Counted from the stretch's first letter, positions 54,270 through 63,384 are shown. The stretch: 64,000 nucleotides of DNA from Amycolatopsis taiwanensis DSM 45107 (GCF_000519205.1 NZ_KI912600.1:1-64000); one strand, 5' to 3'. The notes: generated by a model not told the origin, from the letters alone. Program-made: numbers and translations.

Positions 54270-54749
54270 TTACGGCCGCCCCCACAACGAGGACGCCGAG
54301 CGGGCCGCGGCAACCACCGCGGTCCAGGGTGGGAGCTTGGTGTGCTGTTGTGGCCATTCCAGCCAGCGCGCGCCGTTGTCGGTGTTGTCCAGCGCGGGCA
54401 GCACGATCGTCTCGCCACGCCGTTTCCAGCTGACCTGAATGCGCACGAGGTCCTCCCACACCGGCAGTCGCATCGTGGTGCGAGGCCCGGTAAGGAAGAT
54501 CCAGTCGGCCGAGTCGCCGGGAACCGTGATGATCGGTGCACGTAACATATGCCGCGCAAGGAAGTTGTTGACTTCGCCCGCGAACCCTGCGCGCATGTAG
54601 AGCGCGTCGACGACCTCGCCAAGAAGGAGCCGCACCTCTCCGGTGGTGGGGTCGATCTTGGTTGGCCATTGGCAGACATCGTTGTAGTACTGGACAAGTT
54701 GGTCGCGTCGCTGTTCGGTCAGCTCGTGTTCGTGCTCGGTGACTGTCAT
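54270..54749 (-). CDS. Hypothetical protein, unknown family
   Basis: A soluble protein of 159 residues. Acidic start (MTVTEHEHELTEQRRDQ), then YYNDVCQWPTKIDPTTGEVRLLLG, VPGDSADWIFLTGPRTTMRLP and a basic WKRRGETIVLPALDN segment. It contains a central pattern of aromatic residues and looks globular, with no membrane span. I do not recognise a family. Start ATG 54749 is chosen; an upstream ATG at 54824 adds 25 doubtful residues. Codon use matches its neighbours. It may be co-transcribed with the methyltransferase. Confidence 0.65.
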   Translation of the reverse strand: MTVTEHEHELTEQRRDQLVQYYNDVCQWPTKIDPTTGEVRLLLGEVVDALYMRAGFAGEVNNFLARHMLRAPIITVPGDSADWIFLTGPRTTMRLPVWEDLVRIQVSWKRRGETIVLPALDNTDNGARWLEWPQQHTKLPPWTAVVAAARSASSLWGRP

Positions 54750-55117
54750 CGGTCGACTCTCGCTCGGAGGGGTGTACAGGTATCGCGAAAAACAAGGAAT
54801 CGCGAACCGTCGGGAGAGCATCATCTACTCCGATAATCAGCGATTCACTATTCGATTTCGTCGAGTTGTTGTGATGCACTCAGGCTTACCGCACGGTCCG
54901 AGATCGGTGCTTGCCGACCAATCGATACAGCCGGCCACGCCACACCAGTGGAAGATTCCCGATCCGCTGATGGTCGCCGTTGCGAACACCGGATCAGTTA
55001 ACCGACCGGCGCCGCAGGACGACCACGGCACGCTGCTTGATCACCGACACGGCCAGTCATGATCACATACGACCCTCTCCCCGGCTCATGAACCTCGGTA
55101 CACCGCTCCCTGGTAGG

Positions 55118-55130
55118 ATCGTTGAACAAT
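55118..55130. promoter_or_regulatory. GntR-type palindrome ATCGTT-G-AACAAT
   Basis: A 13-base near-perfect dyad with one mismatch, resembling operators of FadR/FCD-type GntR proteins. A TAGGAT -10-like hexamer (55114-55119) overlaps its left edge on the plus strand. No matching regulator gene is adjacent. Confidence 0.35.
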
Positions 55131-55232
55131 ACCTCGTTCTGCGATTCGAGGTCAACATGTCGGATCATCGAGGGCGGATACGGCACGGGAACATCCCAAC
55201 GACCTCCCCGTGTTCGTCAGCCGGCCTTCGTT

Positions 55233-55267
55233 CGACCGACAGTGCGGTGAACCTGTCGGTCGGCTTT
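55233..55267 (+). terminator. Intrinsic terminator with T-run, plus strand
   Basis: CGACCGACAG (55233-55242) pairs perfectly with CTGTCGGTCG (55253-55262), followed by GC and TTTTT. The T-run is on the plus strand only, so it fits the end of a rightward transcript. It also lies just beyond the caiD stop and may stop the carnitine operon from the other side. Confidence 0.65.
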
Positions 55268-55279
55268 TTGCCTACGGGG

Positions 55280-56065
55280 TCAGTGGCCGGTCCATTGAGG
55301 AGGGCGTTTCTCGGCGAAGGCGCGAGGGCCTTCCGCCGCGTCATCGGAGGTCAGCATCGCCCGATAGCGGGGCAGGTTGCCGTGTCGCAGTCGGCGGTAG
55401 CCCTCCTCGATTCCGCAAGCGGCGGTGGCTCGCAGGATCTCCTTGATCGCGGCCACCGCCAGCGGCGCTCCGGCGCATACCGCGCGCGCCACCTCCATCG
55501 CCGTTTCCAGAAGCTCGGATCCTTCGACGACGCGGTTGACCAGGCCCCAACGCTCGGCCTCGCCTGCGGGCATGCGCCTTCCGGTCAGGAGCATCTCCGT
55601 GGCCACGGCCCGCGGCAGGCGCTGCGGCAGGCGCAGCACGCCCCCGGAGTCGGCCACCATGCCAAGGGTCACCTCGGTCAGGGCGAACTCGGCGTGGTCG
55701 GCGGCGACGATCAGGTCGGCGGCCAAGGCGAGTTCGAAGCCACCCCCCAGCGCGAGGCCGTTGACCGCCGCGATCACGGGCTTGTCGAGGTCGAAGAACT
55801 CGGTGAGACCGGCGAAACCTCCCGGGCCGTGATCGGCGTCGATCGCCTCGCCTTCCGCTGCGGCTTTGAGGTCCCAACCCGCCGAGAAGAAGCGCTGCCC
55901 AGCGCCGGTCAGCACGGCGACGCGCAGCGAGTCATCGCGCTGCAGTCTGTCGAAGGCCATATGCAGCGCACGGCTGGTAGCCACGTCTATCGCGTTCGCT
56001 TTCGGGCGGTCCAAGGTCACCACCAGGACGCCGGCGTCGGCCTCCAGGCGTACCGGGTCAGCCAT
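55280..56065 (-). CDS. caiD: Carnitinyl-CoA dehydratase/crotonobetainyl-CoA hydratase
   Basis: A protein of 261 residues, the same length as Escherichia coli CaiD as I recall it, and matching it closely by eye. It shares [68 protein letters not shown] and DSGGVLRLP. It is a crotonase-fold enzyme interconverting crotonobetainyl-CoA and L-carnitinyl-CoA. The specific AAAEGE...[10 protein letters not shown] stretch separates CaiD from generic enoyl-CoA hydratases. ATG 56065 with GAGGAG upstream is chosen; 56086 is the longer alternative. It is the last gene of the carnitine operon, 10 bp after the acyl-CoA synthetase gene. Confidence 0.88.
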   Translation of the reverse strand: MADPVRLEADAGVLVVTLDRPKANAIDVATSRALHMAFDRLQRDDSLRVAVLTGAGQRFFSAGWDLKAAAEGEAIDADHGPGGFAGLTEFFDLDKPVIAAVNGLALGGGFELALAADLIVAADHAEFALTEVTLGMVADSGGVLRLPQRLPRAVATEMLLTGRRMPAGEAERWGLVNRVVEGSELLETAMEVARAVCAGAPLAVAAIKEILRATAACGIEEGYRRLRHGNLPRYRAMLTSDDAAEGPRAFAEKRPPQWTGH

Positions 56066-56075
56066 CGGTTTCTCC

Positions 56076-58139
56076 TCAATCCTCACTCGCGAGCCTGATC
56101 AACACGTCGGCGGCCACAACACCGCTTCCTTCCGGCAAAACGAGCAACGGGTTGACGTCGAGTTCTCGCAGTGTGCTCGCGTACCGACGCGCGTAGCCCG
56201 CGACCGCCTCCACCGTGTCGATGATCGCGTCGACATCGCCCGGCGCCCTCCCCCGGAAACCTTCGAGCAACGGCCAGATCCGCAGGCTCCGCAGCGCGGC
56301 CCCGATCTCCTCCCGCCGCACGGGCGGCAGCAGCGTCGTCACGTCGTTGAGCAGCTCGACCATGGTGCCGCCCGCCCCGATCGTGAGCGCCAGACCGAAC
56401 TGAGTATCGCGGTGCACGCCGATGATGAGTTCCGCCACCGCGTCCTGGACCATGCGCTCCACGAGGAACTTCTCCGACAGCCCGGCCATGCCTGCCACGG
56501 CGTCACGCACCTGCGATTCATCGGCCAGGCCGAGCCACACTCCGCCGACCTCGCTCTTGTGCGCGATGGTGCCCGAAACCGCTTTCACCACCACCGGGAA
56601 TCCAATGTTCCTGGCCACGTCGACCGTGGTCGCGGCGGAAGCGAGGGCGCCGGGCGGAACCGGCACACCCCACTCGGCGAGGGCTCGCTTGCCGTCCCAT
56701 TCGTTCAGCTGCACCGTTCCGGCCGGGGTTCCGGTGACCGCGTCGAGTGGCAGCGCGGCATCGGCCGCCTTCTGGGCCAGACCGATCCGGCGCGCGGCCG
56801 CGACCGCGCCCAGGCATTCGGCGATGCCCTGCATCGGGGCAATGCCTTCGGCCAGCAGCCTGGTCCGGACCAGCTCCGGTAGCCCCTCCGGCAGTGAGCT
56901 GACGACACACGTACGTGCGCCCGTATCCCGGTGGGCCGAAAGGACGGCATCCACCGTGGTGTGCCAGGCCTGGGTGGAGCATCGGTCCTCACGGGGAACA
57001 TCGAGCACCAGCAGGTGGGTGTCGAACTCGGCGCCGAGGAACTCCCGGAAGCAGTCCCGCTGTGCGTCGAGATCGCCCCAGATGTAGGTGTGGTAGTCCA
57101 GCGGGTTGGCGACGGACACCCGCTCACCCAGCAGGGTCCGCAAGCGGCCGGCCGTGTCCTCCGGCAGCGGCGGCAGCTCGATGCCGTACTCGTGGGCAAG
57201 GTCGGCCACGAGCGCCGCCTCGCCTCCCGAACAGCTCGCGGACGCGATCCGCGCGTCCGGCAGCGCACCGTGGACGTGGAGGAACTTCAACGTCTCCAGG
57301 AAGGCGCCGACCTGGTCCACCCGGGCGATACCCGTGCGGCGGAAGAAGGCGTCGCACAGCACGTCGGCGCCGGCGAGCGAGCTCGTGTGGCTCAGGTTGG
57401 CCTTGGCGCCCAGTTCCGATCTCCCCGTCTTCAGCACGACGATCGGAACCCGCTGCCGGAGCGCGCGCAGGGCGACGTGGCTGAGCCCGACCGGATCGTC
57501 GATGCCTTCCAGATGCAGGCCGATCGCGGTGATCCGGGAGTCGTCCAGCATCGCCGAGACGAGTTCCGCGACCCCGGTGACGGCGGCATTGCCGACGGTG
57601 ACCATGCGCGCCAACGGCAATGATCTTCGCTGCATCGTCATGTTCTGGCCGAGGTTGCCGCTTTGGGTGATGACGGCGACGCCGCGATCCACTCGCTGGC
57701 CGCCGTGCTGGTCCGCCCACAGCGCGACGCCGTCGAGATAGTCGAGCACACCGATGCAGTTCGGCCCGATCACCGCCATGCTGCCCGCGGCATCGACGAA
57801 CTCACGCTGCCAGGCCGCGCCGGTCGGCCCGTCCTCGGCGAAGCCCGACGCATGGCACACGGCGCCACCCGCGCCGCGGTCAGCGAGCTCCGCAAGCACC
57901 TTCACGGTCGCCTCCCTCGGTACCGCGAGGAACGCGGCGTCGGGCACCTCCGGCAGGGCGGCGGTGTTCGGATAGCAGGTCAGCCCTTCGATGCTCTGCC
58001 GCCGCGGATGCACCGCCCAGATCCGGCCGCCGAAGCCGGCCTGGCGGCACTGCCTGATCACCTCGGCGGCGGCGTCGCCGCCGAACACCGCGATATGGCG
58101 TGGGTTCAGCAGTCTGCGGAGGTTGTCCGTGGTCACCAT
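56076..58139 (-). CDS. NDP-forming acyl-CoA synthetase of the carnitine operon
   Basis: A fused-subunit ADP-forming acyl-CoA synthetase of 687 residues. The N-terminal CoA-binding domain ([25 protein letters not shown]) is followed by [12 protein letters not shown], the phosphohistidine segment [10 protein letters not shown] and [11 protein letters not shown]. The C-terminal ATP-grasp domain ([31 protein letters not shown]) completes it. In carnitine clusters of other bacteria CoA activation is done by AMP-forming CaiC/BcoC or a CoA-transferase. The position between acyl-CoA dehydrogenase and caiD genes suggests this enzyme activates gamma-butyrobetaine or a related betaine instead. That is inference. 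Six bases separate it from the preceding gene. Confidence 0.88.
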   Translation of the reverse strand: MVTTDNLRRLLNPRHIAVFGGDAAAEVIRQCRQAGFGGRIWAVHPRRQSIEGLTCYPNTAALPEVPDAAFLAVPREATVKVLAELADRGAGGAVCHASGFAEDGPTGAAWQREFVDAAGSMAVIGPNCIGVLDYLDGVALWADQHGGQRVDRGVAVITQSGNLGQNMTMQRRSLPLARMVTVGNAAVTGVAELVSAMLDDSRITAIGLHLEGIDDPVGLSHVALRALRQRVPIVVLKTGRSELGAKANLSHTSSLAGADVLCDAFFRRTGIARVDQVGAFLETLKFLHVHGALPDARIASASCSGGEAALVADLAHEYGIELPPLPEDTAGRLRTLLGERVSVANPLDYHTYIWGDLDAQRDCFREFLGAEFDTHLLVLDVPREDRCSTQAWHTTVDAVLSAHRDTGARTCVVSSLPEGLPELVRTRLLAEGIAPMQGIAECLGAVAAARRIGLAQKAADAALPLDAVTGTPAGTVQLNEWDGKRALAEWGVPVPPGALASAATTVDVARNIGFPVVVKAVSGTIAHKSEVGGVWLGLADESQVRDAVAGMAGLSEKFLVERMVQDAVAELIIGVHRDTQFGLALTIGAGGTMVELLNDVTTLLPPVRREEIGAALRSLRIWPLLEGFRGRAPGDVDAIIDTVEAVAGYARRYASTLRELDVNPLLVLPEGSGVVAADVLIRLASED

Positions 58140-58145
58140 CCGTGG

Positions 58146-59318
58146 TCACGACCCCAACGGCCGCAGCAGGGAACGGGTGATGATGTGTCGCTGGATCTCG
58201 CTCGTGCCGTCCCAGATCCGTTCCACGCGGGCGTCGCGCCAAAAACGCTCGATGGGCAACTCCGCCATCAGCCCCATGCCGCCGAAGATCTGCACCGCCC
58301 GGTCGGTGATCCGGCCGAGTGCTTCTGAGGCGTACAGCTTCGCCATCGCCGCGTCGCGGTCGGTCATGGTGCCGTGATCGAGCTTCCACGCCGCCCGCAG
58401 CGTGAGCAGTTCCGCGGCTTCCAGTTCGGTGACCATGTCGGCCAGTGGGAAGCCGACGCCTTGGAACCTGCCGATCGGCTGACCGAACTGGGTGCGCTCG
58501 GCAGCCCACCGGGTAGTGAGTTCCAGCACGCGCCGCGCGCGGCCGACACTGGTGGCCGCGACGCTCAGCCTGCTGGCGCCGAGCCACTCGCTCATCAACT
58601 CGAAGCCCCGGCCCTCCTCGCCGAGCCGCTGCGAGGCCGGGACGCGGCAATCCACAAAGGATAGTTCGCATTGGTGGTATCCGCGGTGTGAGACGCAGGC
58701 GGAGCCGCGACTCACCGTGAGCCCCGGGGTGTCCAGGTCCACCAAGAAGGCGGTGATCCGTTTCCTCGGCCCGCGGGAGGGCGTCGCCTCCTGCTCCTCG
58801 ACCCCCGTGACCGCGAACAGGATCACGAAATCCGCGGTGTCGGCGTGGCTGATGAAATGCTTCGTCCCATTGATGACATAGCCGTCGCCGTCGAAGTCCG
58901 CGCGCGTGGTCATCATGCGGACGTCGGAGCCCGCACCGGGCTCGGTCATGGCCAGGCAGTCGTGCCGTTCCCCGCGCACCGCCGGCAGCAGGTAACGCTC
59001 ACGCTGCTCGCCCTTGCAGGACTGGAGAATGTTGCTGGGGCGGGCAACCAGCATCTGCAGCGCATAGCTGGTCCGCCCCAGCTCTCGCTCGACGAGCGTC
59101 ATGCTGGTCGCGTCCAGCCCGCCGCCGCCCAGTTCCTCGGGCATGTTCGCGGCATAAAGCCCGGCGTCGAGCGCCTTGCGCCGGATCCGGCCGGCCAGCT
59201 CCGCCGGAACCTCGTCCCGGCGCTCGACCTCGTCCTCGTGGGGCTCCAGTTCGGTGGCCACGAAAGCGCGCACGGTGTCCACGATCATGCGCTGTTCGTC
59301 GGTGAGGTTGAAATCCAC
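58146..59318 (-). CDS. Acyl-CoA dehydrogenase of the carnitine operon
   Basis: A protein of 390 residues with a normal ACAD fold: MDFNLTDEQRMIVDTVRAFV start, AMTEPGAGSDVRMM flavin loop, NGTKHFISHADTADF, RTQFGQPIGRFQ and FGGMGLMAELPIERFWRDARV. At the catalytic position, where many members have EGTS, it reads WDGTSEIQ, so the general base would be Asp about 370. The likely reaction is oxidation of gamma-butyrobetainyl-CoA to crotonobetainyl-CoA, or the reverse CaiA-type reduction. GTG 59318 has GAGGAG upstream. It is flanked by a frameshifted thioesterase and the CoA ligase gene. Confidence 0.88.
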   Translation of the reverse strand: MDFNLTDEQRMIVDTVRAFVATELEPHEDEVERRDEVPAELAGRIRRKALDAGLYAANMPEELGGGGLDATSMTLVERELGRTSYALQMLVARPSNILQSCKGEQRERYLLPAVRGERHDCLAMTEPGAGSDVRMMTTRADFDGDGYVINGTKHFISHADTADFVILFAVTGVEEQEATPSRGPRKRITAFLVDLDTPGLTVSRGSACVSHRGYHQCELSFVDCRVPASQRLGEEGRGFELMSEWLGASRLSVAATSVGRARRVLELTTRWAAERTQFGQPIGRFQGVGFPLADMVTELEAAELLTLRAAWKLDHGTMTDRDAAMAKLYASEALGRITDRAVQIFGGMGLMAELPIERFWRDARVERIWDGTSEIQRHIITRSLLRPLGS

Positions 59319-59343
59319 GGTCGCTCCTCGAATTCTGCTGGGG

Positions 59344-59891
59344 TCAGCGGCGCCGAATGCCCATCGGGCGGCCGATCACCTCGGGCCGGGGAAGAATGCC
59401 GTGTGCCCGCTGAATCGCCGAGAGACGGCGCCGCAGGTACGGCGGCATCTCGCAGGACTCCCCCTGCTCCATATCGACATGGACCAGCATCTGCTCGGCC
59501 ATGCCAGCAACGTGCCGCTCGTCTCGTGATACATCTCGTGAAAGATGTGCACCCGTTTCGCGTCGTGGTCGAGCACCCGGATGCTCAGTCGTATCGGCTC
59601 GCCCTCGGTGATTTCCCGCAGATTGTGCATATGGGTCTCCACCGTGTACAGCGAATGCCCATCCGCTCGGTACTGCTCGCCGATGCCGAGGTAGCGGAAG
59701 AACGCGTCCGAATTGTCGCCGAAGACCAGCAGGTAGCACGACTCGCTCAGGTGGCCGTTGTAGTCCACCCAGGCCGGGCTGATCGTGGTGCGATGCAACA
59801 CCAAGGGTGCGGGGATTTCCGCCGTGTCATCCCATTCTCCGTGCCCGGTGCCCTCATAGGGCGTCACCACGCGCCCTTCGCCGCCGTCCAT
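59344..59891 (-). pseudogene. Second hot-dog thioesterase gene, frameshifted
   Basis: The N-terminal 130 residues match betainyl-CoA thioesterase-like hot-dog proteins (ISPAWVDYNGHLSESCYLLVFGDNSDAFF split, YTVETHMHNLREI, HIFHEMYHETSGTLL). At about 59503 the frame breaks. The next frame continues perfectly (MAEQMLVHVDMEQGES, PPYLRRRLSAIQRAHG, RPEVIGRPMGIRRR) to a stop at 59344. One missing base near 59503 accounts for it. Either the gene is recently inactivated or this is a sequencing error. ATG 59891 follows AGGAG. It is a paralogue of the intact thioesterase immediately upstream. Confidence 0.75.
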
Positions 59892-59942
59892 AGCCGCTCC
59901 TGTTCTCACTGAGTTCGTGATTTCCGCAGACGGCGCAACGGC

Positions 59943-60383
59943 TCAGGTGATGGCCCGACCCGCGTAGTTGGGAGGTGCCTCGCTGAGCTCGGCCAGGCGC
60001 CGCGCGACGTCGCGCGGAAACTGGACACTCCTGCCCTGCCGGCCATCGACGTGCAGAGCAAGGATTTCCTCGGTTGCCACCAGAACGCCGTCGACGACCA
60101 TCTCGTGGCACAGCCGCAGCCTTTTCGGGCCGCTGCCGACGATCCTGCTGATCACCACCAGTTCCGCGGAAGCGCCGACTTCCCTCAGGTAACGGACATG
60201 CGCCTCGACGGTGTACAGCGAACAGCCGGTACCGGCCCGGTATCGCTCGTCAAGACCGACCTGATCCATCACCGCGTCGGTGGCGTAGCCGAACACCAGT
60301 ACGTAGTAGGCCTCGCTGAGGTGACCGTTGTAGTCGATCCACTCCGGCCGGACCCGCCGCTGGAGCGGTTCCAGCGCACTCAT
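59943..60383 (-). CDS. cdhB: Betainyl-CoA thioesterase (hot-dog fold)
   Basis: A hot-dog thioesterase of 146 residues (VRPEWIDYNGHLSEAYYVLVF, SLYTVEAHVRYLREVGASAEL, LCHEMVVDGVLVATEEILALHVD). In established carnitine catabolism CdhB hydrolyses betainyl-CoA to glycine betaine and CoA, and in some bacteria it is fused to the dehydrogenase. Here it is a separate gene whose ATG 60383 overlaps the cdhA stop by four bases, the tightest possible coupling. The assignment rests on fold plus context. Confidence 0.85.
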   Translation of the reverse strand: MSALEPLQRRVRPEWIDYNGHLSEAYYVLVFGYATDAVMDQVGLDERYRAGTGCSLYTVEAHVRYLREVGASAELVVISRIVGSGPKRLRLCHEMVVDGVLVATEEILALHVDGRQGRSVQFPRDVARRLAELSEAPPNYAGRAIT

Positions 60384-61375
60384 CGGCCGTTGCGGACGCC
60401 GTCGAGCGCGCGCAACACGGCGATCAACGCACGATCCCGCTCGGCGACCAACTCGGCGATGCTGCGGCCTTCGGCGGCCTCCTCGCAGCCACGCACCATG
60501 CGCTCGCGCAGGTCGTCGGTGAGTTCCGGTGCCTCCAGGCGGGTCCACGGCGATTTCAGCGAGGGGCCGAAATGGTCGAGCATGTGCGCCATGCCGCCCT
60601 CTCCCCCGGCGAGGTGGAAGGTCAGGCAGGGCCCCAGCATCGGCCACCGCAGTCCAGGGCCCTCGGTGATGGACGCGTCGATCTGCGCGGGGGTGGCCTC
60701 CCCGTTGGCGACCATGTGCAGTGCCTCCCGCCAGATCGCCTCCTGCAGCCGGTTGGCGATGAATCCGGGCACCTCGCGGTCCATGACGATGACCGACTTG
60801 CCGGCCACCTTGAAGAACTCCGCGGCCCAGCGCACGGCCGAGGGATCGGTCCGCTCCCCGCCGACGACCTCCACCAGCGGAATGAGGTACGGCGGGTTGA
60901 ACGGGTGGCCGACGACCAGCCGATGCGGCGTCGCACATCGCTCTTGCATCTCGGTCATCCCGTATCCCGACGTCGACGAGGACACGATGACTCCGGGCGG
61001 TGTCGCGGCGTCGATGCGGGCCAACAGGTCTTGTTTGAGTTCCAGGTCCTCCGGTGCGCTTTCCTGGACGAACTCGGCCTCCGCGACGGCAGCGTCCAGA
61101 GTGGACGCGATGGTGAGGTTGTCCCGCGAGGCACCGGCGGCCAGTCCCAGCTCGGTCAGCGCGGGCCAGGCCGCGTCGACCAGTCGCCGCAGCTTCGCCT
61201 CGGCGTCCGGCGCGGGGTCCCAGGCCGTGACCGGGTAGCCACGGGCCAGGAAATGCGCGACCCAGCCGCCGCCGATGACCCCGGCACCGACGCAAGCCAC
61301 CCGCCGCACGGCGGCCGGGGGCACGACCTGCTCGTTCAACTCGCCACCTTTCACAGAAGCGGACACGGTGATCAC
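60380..61375 (-). CDS. cdhA: L-carnitine 3-dehydrogenase
   Basis: A protein of 331 residues of the 3-hydroxyacyl-CoA dehydrogenase superfamily. It has the NAD motif [21 protein letters not shown] (Gly30, Gly32, Gly35), [52 protein letters not shown] with the catalytic His, [20 protein letters not shown] and [21 protein letters not shown]. The SSTSGY and GLRWPMLGP segments are typical of L-carnitine dehydrogenases and not of fatty acid beta-oxidation enzymes. It oxidises L-carnitine to 3-dehydrocarnitine. GTG 61375 overlaps the cdhC stop by four bases. Confidence 0.88.
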   Translation of the reverse strand: MITVSASVKGGELNEQVVPPAAVRRVACVGAGVIGGGWVAHFLARGYPVTAWDPAPDAEAKLRRLVDAAWPALTELGLAAGASRDNLTIASTLDAAVAEAEFVQESAPEDLELKQDLLARIDAATPPGVIVSSSTSGYGMTEMQERCATPHRLVVGHPFNPPYLIPLVEVVGGERTDPSAVRWAAEFFKVAGKSVIVMDREVPGFIANRLQEAIWREALHMVANGEATPAQIDASITEGPGLRWPMLGPCLTFHLAGGEGGMAHMLDHFGPSLKSPWTRLEAPELTDDLRERMVRGCEEAAEGRSIAELVAERDRALIAVLRALDGVRNGR

Positions 61376-62259
61376 GACCTCGGGCGCAGGCCGAGCGTGG
61401 TCCGCGCCTGATCCGGCGTCGCGACCGTGCCGCCCATCGCCTCGATGATGGTGACGGCACGTTCGACCAGTTGAGCGTTGGTCGCCTTGACGCCCTTCGA
61501 CAGATACAGGTTGTCTTCAAGCCCGACGCGCACCTGTCCGCCGAGCAGCATCGACTGTGCGACCCACGGCAACTGGTCGCGGCCGATGGCGAAACTCGCC
61601 CAGTTCGCGCCCTCCGGAAGCATGTTCACCATCGCCTGCAGCACCCCGGGGTCCGCCGGCGCGCCATACGGAATACCCATGCACAGCTGGAAAAGCGGCG
61701 GCGGGTCGATCAGTCCTTCCGCGATCAGCTTCGTGGCGAACCACAGCTGGCCGGTGTCGAAGATCTCCAGCTCCGGCTTGACGCCGAGCTCCTGGATGCG
61801 TTTGGCGCCGGCCCGGAGCATGTCCGGGGTGGAGACATAGAGCTGACTGCCCTCCCCGAAGTTCAACGAGCCACAGTCCATCGTGCAGATGTCCGGCAGC
61901 AGTTCTTCCACGTGTGGCAGCCGGTCGAGGCCGTTGACCAGATCGGTCCCGTCGACCGGCTTGAGCGGGTCCTCCTGATCGATCACCAGGTCGCCGCCCA
62001 TCCCGGCGGTGAGGTTGATGATCACGTCCACATCGGACTCGCGGATGCGTCGTACGACCTCCCGATACAGCGCGACATCGCGGGTACCCTGCCCCGTCTC
62101 GATGTTGCGCACGTGGATATGCACGACCGCGGCACCCGCGTTCGCGGCCTCCACCGCCGACGTCGCGATCTGTTCCGGTGTCACCGGAACGAACTCGCTC
62201 TTGCCGACCGTGTCCCCGGCACCGGTCAGCGCCGCGGTGATGATCACTTCCCTGTTCAT
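61372..62259 (-). CDS. cdhC: 3-dehydrocarnitine cleavage enzyme (BKACE/DUF849)
   Basis: A protein of 295 residues of the beta-keto acid cleavage enzyme family. It has [16 protein letters not shown] at the N-terminus, the zinc-binding VVHIHVRN (His47, His49), [49 protein letters not shown] and [14 protein letters not shown]. With acetyl-CoA it converts 3-dehydrocarnitine to betainyl-CoA and acetoacetate (established for CdhC). The adjoining cdhA and cdhB genes make this substrate very likely. ATG 62259 follows a GGGG-type site. An 83-bp gap separates it from the upstream regulator. Confidence 0.88.
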   Translation of the reverse strand: MNREVIITAALTGAGDTVGKSEFVPVTPEQIATSAVEAANAGAAVVHIHVRNIETGQGTRDVALYREVVRRIRESDVDVIINLTAGMGGDLVIDQEDPLKPVDGTDLVNGLDRLPHVEELLPDICTMDCGSLNFGEGSQLYVSTPDMLRAGAKRIQELGVKPELEIFDTGQLWFATKLIAEGLIDPPPLFQLCMGIPYGAPADPGVLQAMVNMLPEGANWASFAIGRDQLPWVAQSMLLGGQVRVGLEDNLYLSKGVKATNAQLVERAVTIIEAMGGTVATPDQARTTLGLRPRS

Positions 62260-62289
62260 CTCATCGCCCCTTTCGGGTTGGCGGACAGC

Positions 62290-62304
62290 GTGCGCAAGCC
62301 GCAC
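62290..62304. promoter_or_regulatory. Possible operator in front of cdhC
   Basis: GTGCG-CAAGC-CGCAC is a perfect 5+5 dyad in the regulator-cdhC gap. Its CGCA/TGCG half-sites loosely resemble the large palindrome at 63211-63235. The similarity is weak. Confidence 0.3.
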
Positions 62305-62342
62305 TGCCGCGCGTCGGGTCAACGGGCCGTGAAAGGACTGGT

Positions 62343-63173
62343 TCAGTTCCGGAAGATCTCGCGTTGCACGAAGTTGTACAAGGTTCGCCGCATCCGCTCG
62401 ACGGTCCGGCCTGGCCGGCCGGTGAGCACCTGGATACCCAGGCCGTCGATCAGTGCGGTCAGCGCCATCGTCAGTTCTTCGGGATCGGTGTCGATGAAGA
62501 CGCCCTGTTGCTGGCCTTCGACGATCGTGCGCTCGATCGTGTCGTGCCAGCGCGTGTAGGAGTCGGCATGGAGCACTCGCAGTTCCGAGCGGAGCGCGGT
62601 TTCGTTCCATACCTGCAGCCAGATCGACCACTCCAGTCGCAGGGCGCCCGGCGTCGGCAGTTGGAGCTCGACCAGGCGGAGCAGTCGTTCCCGCGCGTCC
62701 TCGATGCTGTGCAGCTCCGCGACCTGGCGGTCGAAGGCCTGCTGGACCGAGGAGCGCAGCGCTTCGGTCAACAGGTCATCGCGGCCGGGAAAGTAGTAGT
62801 GGATCGTGCCGGTGCTGGTACCGCACGCCTCGGCGACGTCCGACACGCGCACCGCGTGATAGCCCCGCTGAGCGATCAGGCGCCAGGCCGCGTCGAGGAT
62901 CTGCCGGTACCGGCCGGAATCTCCGCCGCGGATGGGTCGTCGAGCGGTGCGTTGCGGGACCGCGGAAACGGTGTCCGCCTCGTCACTGCCGTTGATCAAC
63001 CAGTTGACCGTGACGTTGCCGATCTTGGCGATTCTGGTTAGTTCGGTGGCGGTGAACCGCCGGATGCCGGTCAGCGACTTGGACAGCTTGGTGGGGTCCA
63101 AGCCGATTTCCTCGGCGAAGGCACGCTGGCTGTCCGGGTACTCCCGAAGCACCGCCCGCACCCGCTGGCGCAT
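62343..63173 (-). CDS. Dual-HTH regulator: XRE-type domain fused to TetR repressor
   Basis: A protein of 276 residues. Residues about 3-62 form a Cro/C1-type helix-turn-helix ([39 protein letters not shown]). After a basic linker, residues about 86-132 form a TetR helix-turn-helix ([39 protein letters not shown]), followed by a BetI-like helical ligand domain ([11 protein letters not shown]). Most TetR proteins have one DNA-binding domain, so the fusion is unusual. ATG 63173 with AGGGGA upstream is chosen. It heads the carnitine operon, and a 25-base palindrome lies 38 bases upstream, so autoregulation and control of the operon by carnitine or betaine are likely. Confidence 0.88.
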   Translation of the reverse strand: MRQRVRAVLREYPDSQRAFAEEIGLDPTKLSKSLTGIRRFTATELTRIAKIGNVTVNWLINGSDEADTVSAVPQRTARRPIRGGDSGRYRQILDAAWRLIAQRGYHAVRVSDVAEACGTSTGTIHYYFPGRDDLLTEALRSSVQQAFDRQVAELHSIEDARERLLRLVELQLPTPGALRLEWSIWLQVWNETALRSELRVLHADSYTRWHDTIERTIVEGQQQGVFIDTDPEELTMALTALIDGLGIQVLTGRPGRTVERMRRTLYNFVQREIFRN

Positions 63174-63210
63174 CGCGTCCCCTGTTTCCGGCACACCTCC
63201 GACGTTAACA

Positions 63211-63235
63211 GCGCATTGCGATAGTCGCAATGCGC
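63211..63235. promoter_or_regulatory. 25-base palindromic operator upstream of the XRE-TetR gene
   Basis: GCGCATTGCGA and TCGCAATGCGC are perfect 11-bp arms around TAG. It lies 38 bases before the regulator start, the strongest palindrome of operator type in the window. Confidence 0.75.
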
Positions 63236-63384
63236 GCCATGAGTCGATCCAGCATTTCCACGGCTTCCGACGCTGGATCGCTTACACGAGAAGGAAATCC
63301 AACACCTTTGCCGCCTTGACAGCCGGCATGTCGCGCGAACTGACACTGGAGTCAAGACCGGGGTCCTGCTGAAACAGCACGGCG

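Larger units (their letters stand above)
54750..55279. other. 530-bp region with palindrome and plus-strand terminator but no assigned gene
   Basis: No coding region is convincing. The region includes a palindrome at 55118-55130 and an intrinsic terminator at 55233-55267 oriented on the plus strand. A short unidentified transcript on the plus strand is possible. Confidence 0.5.
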
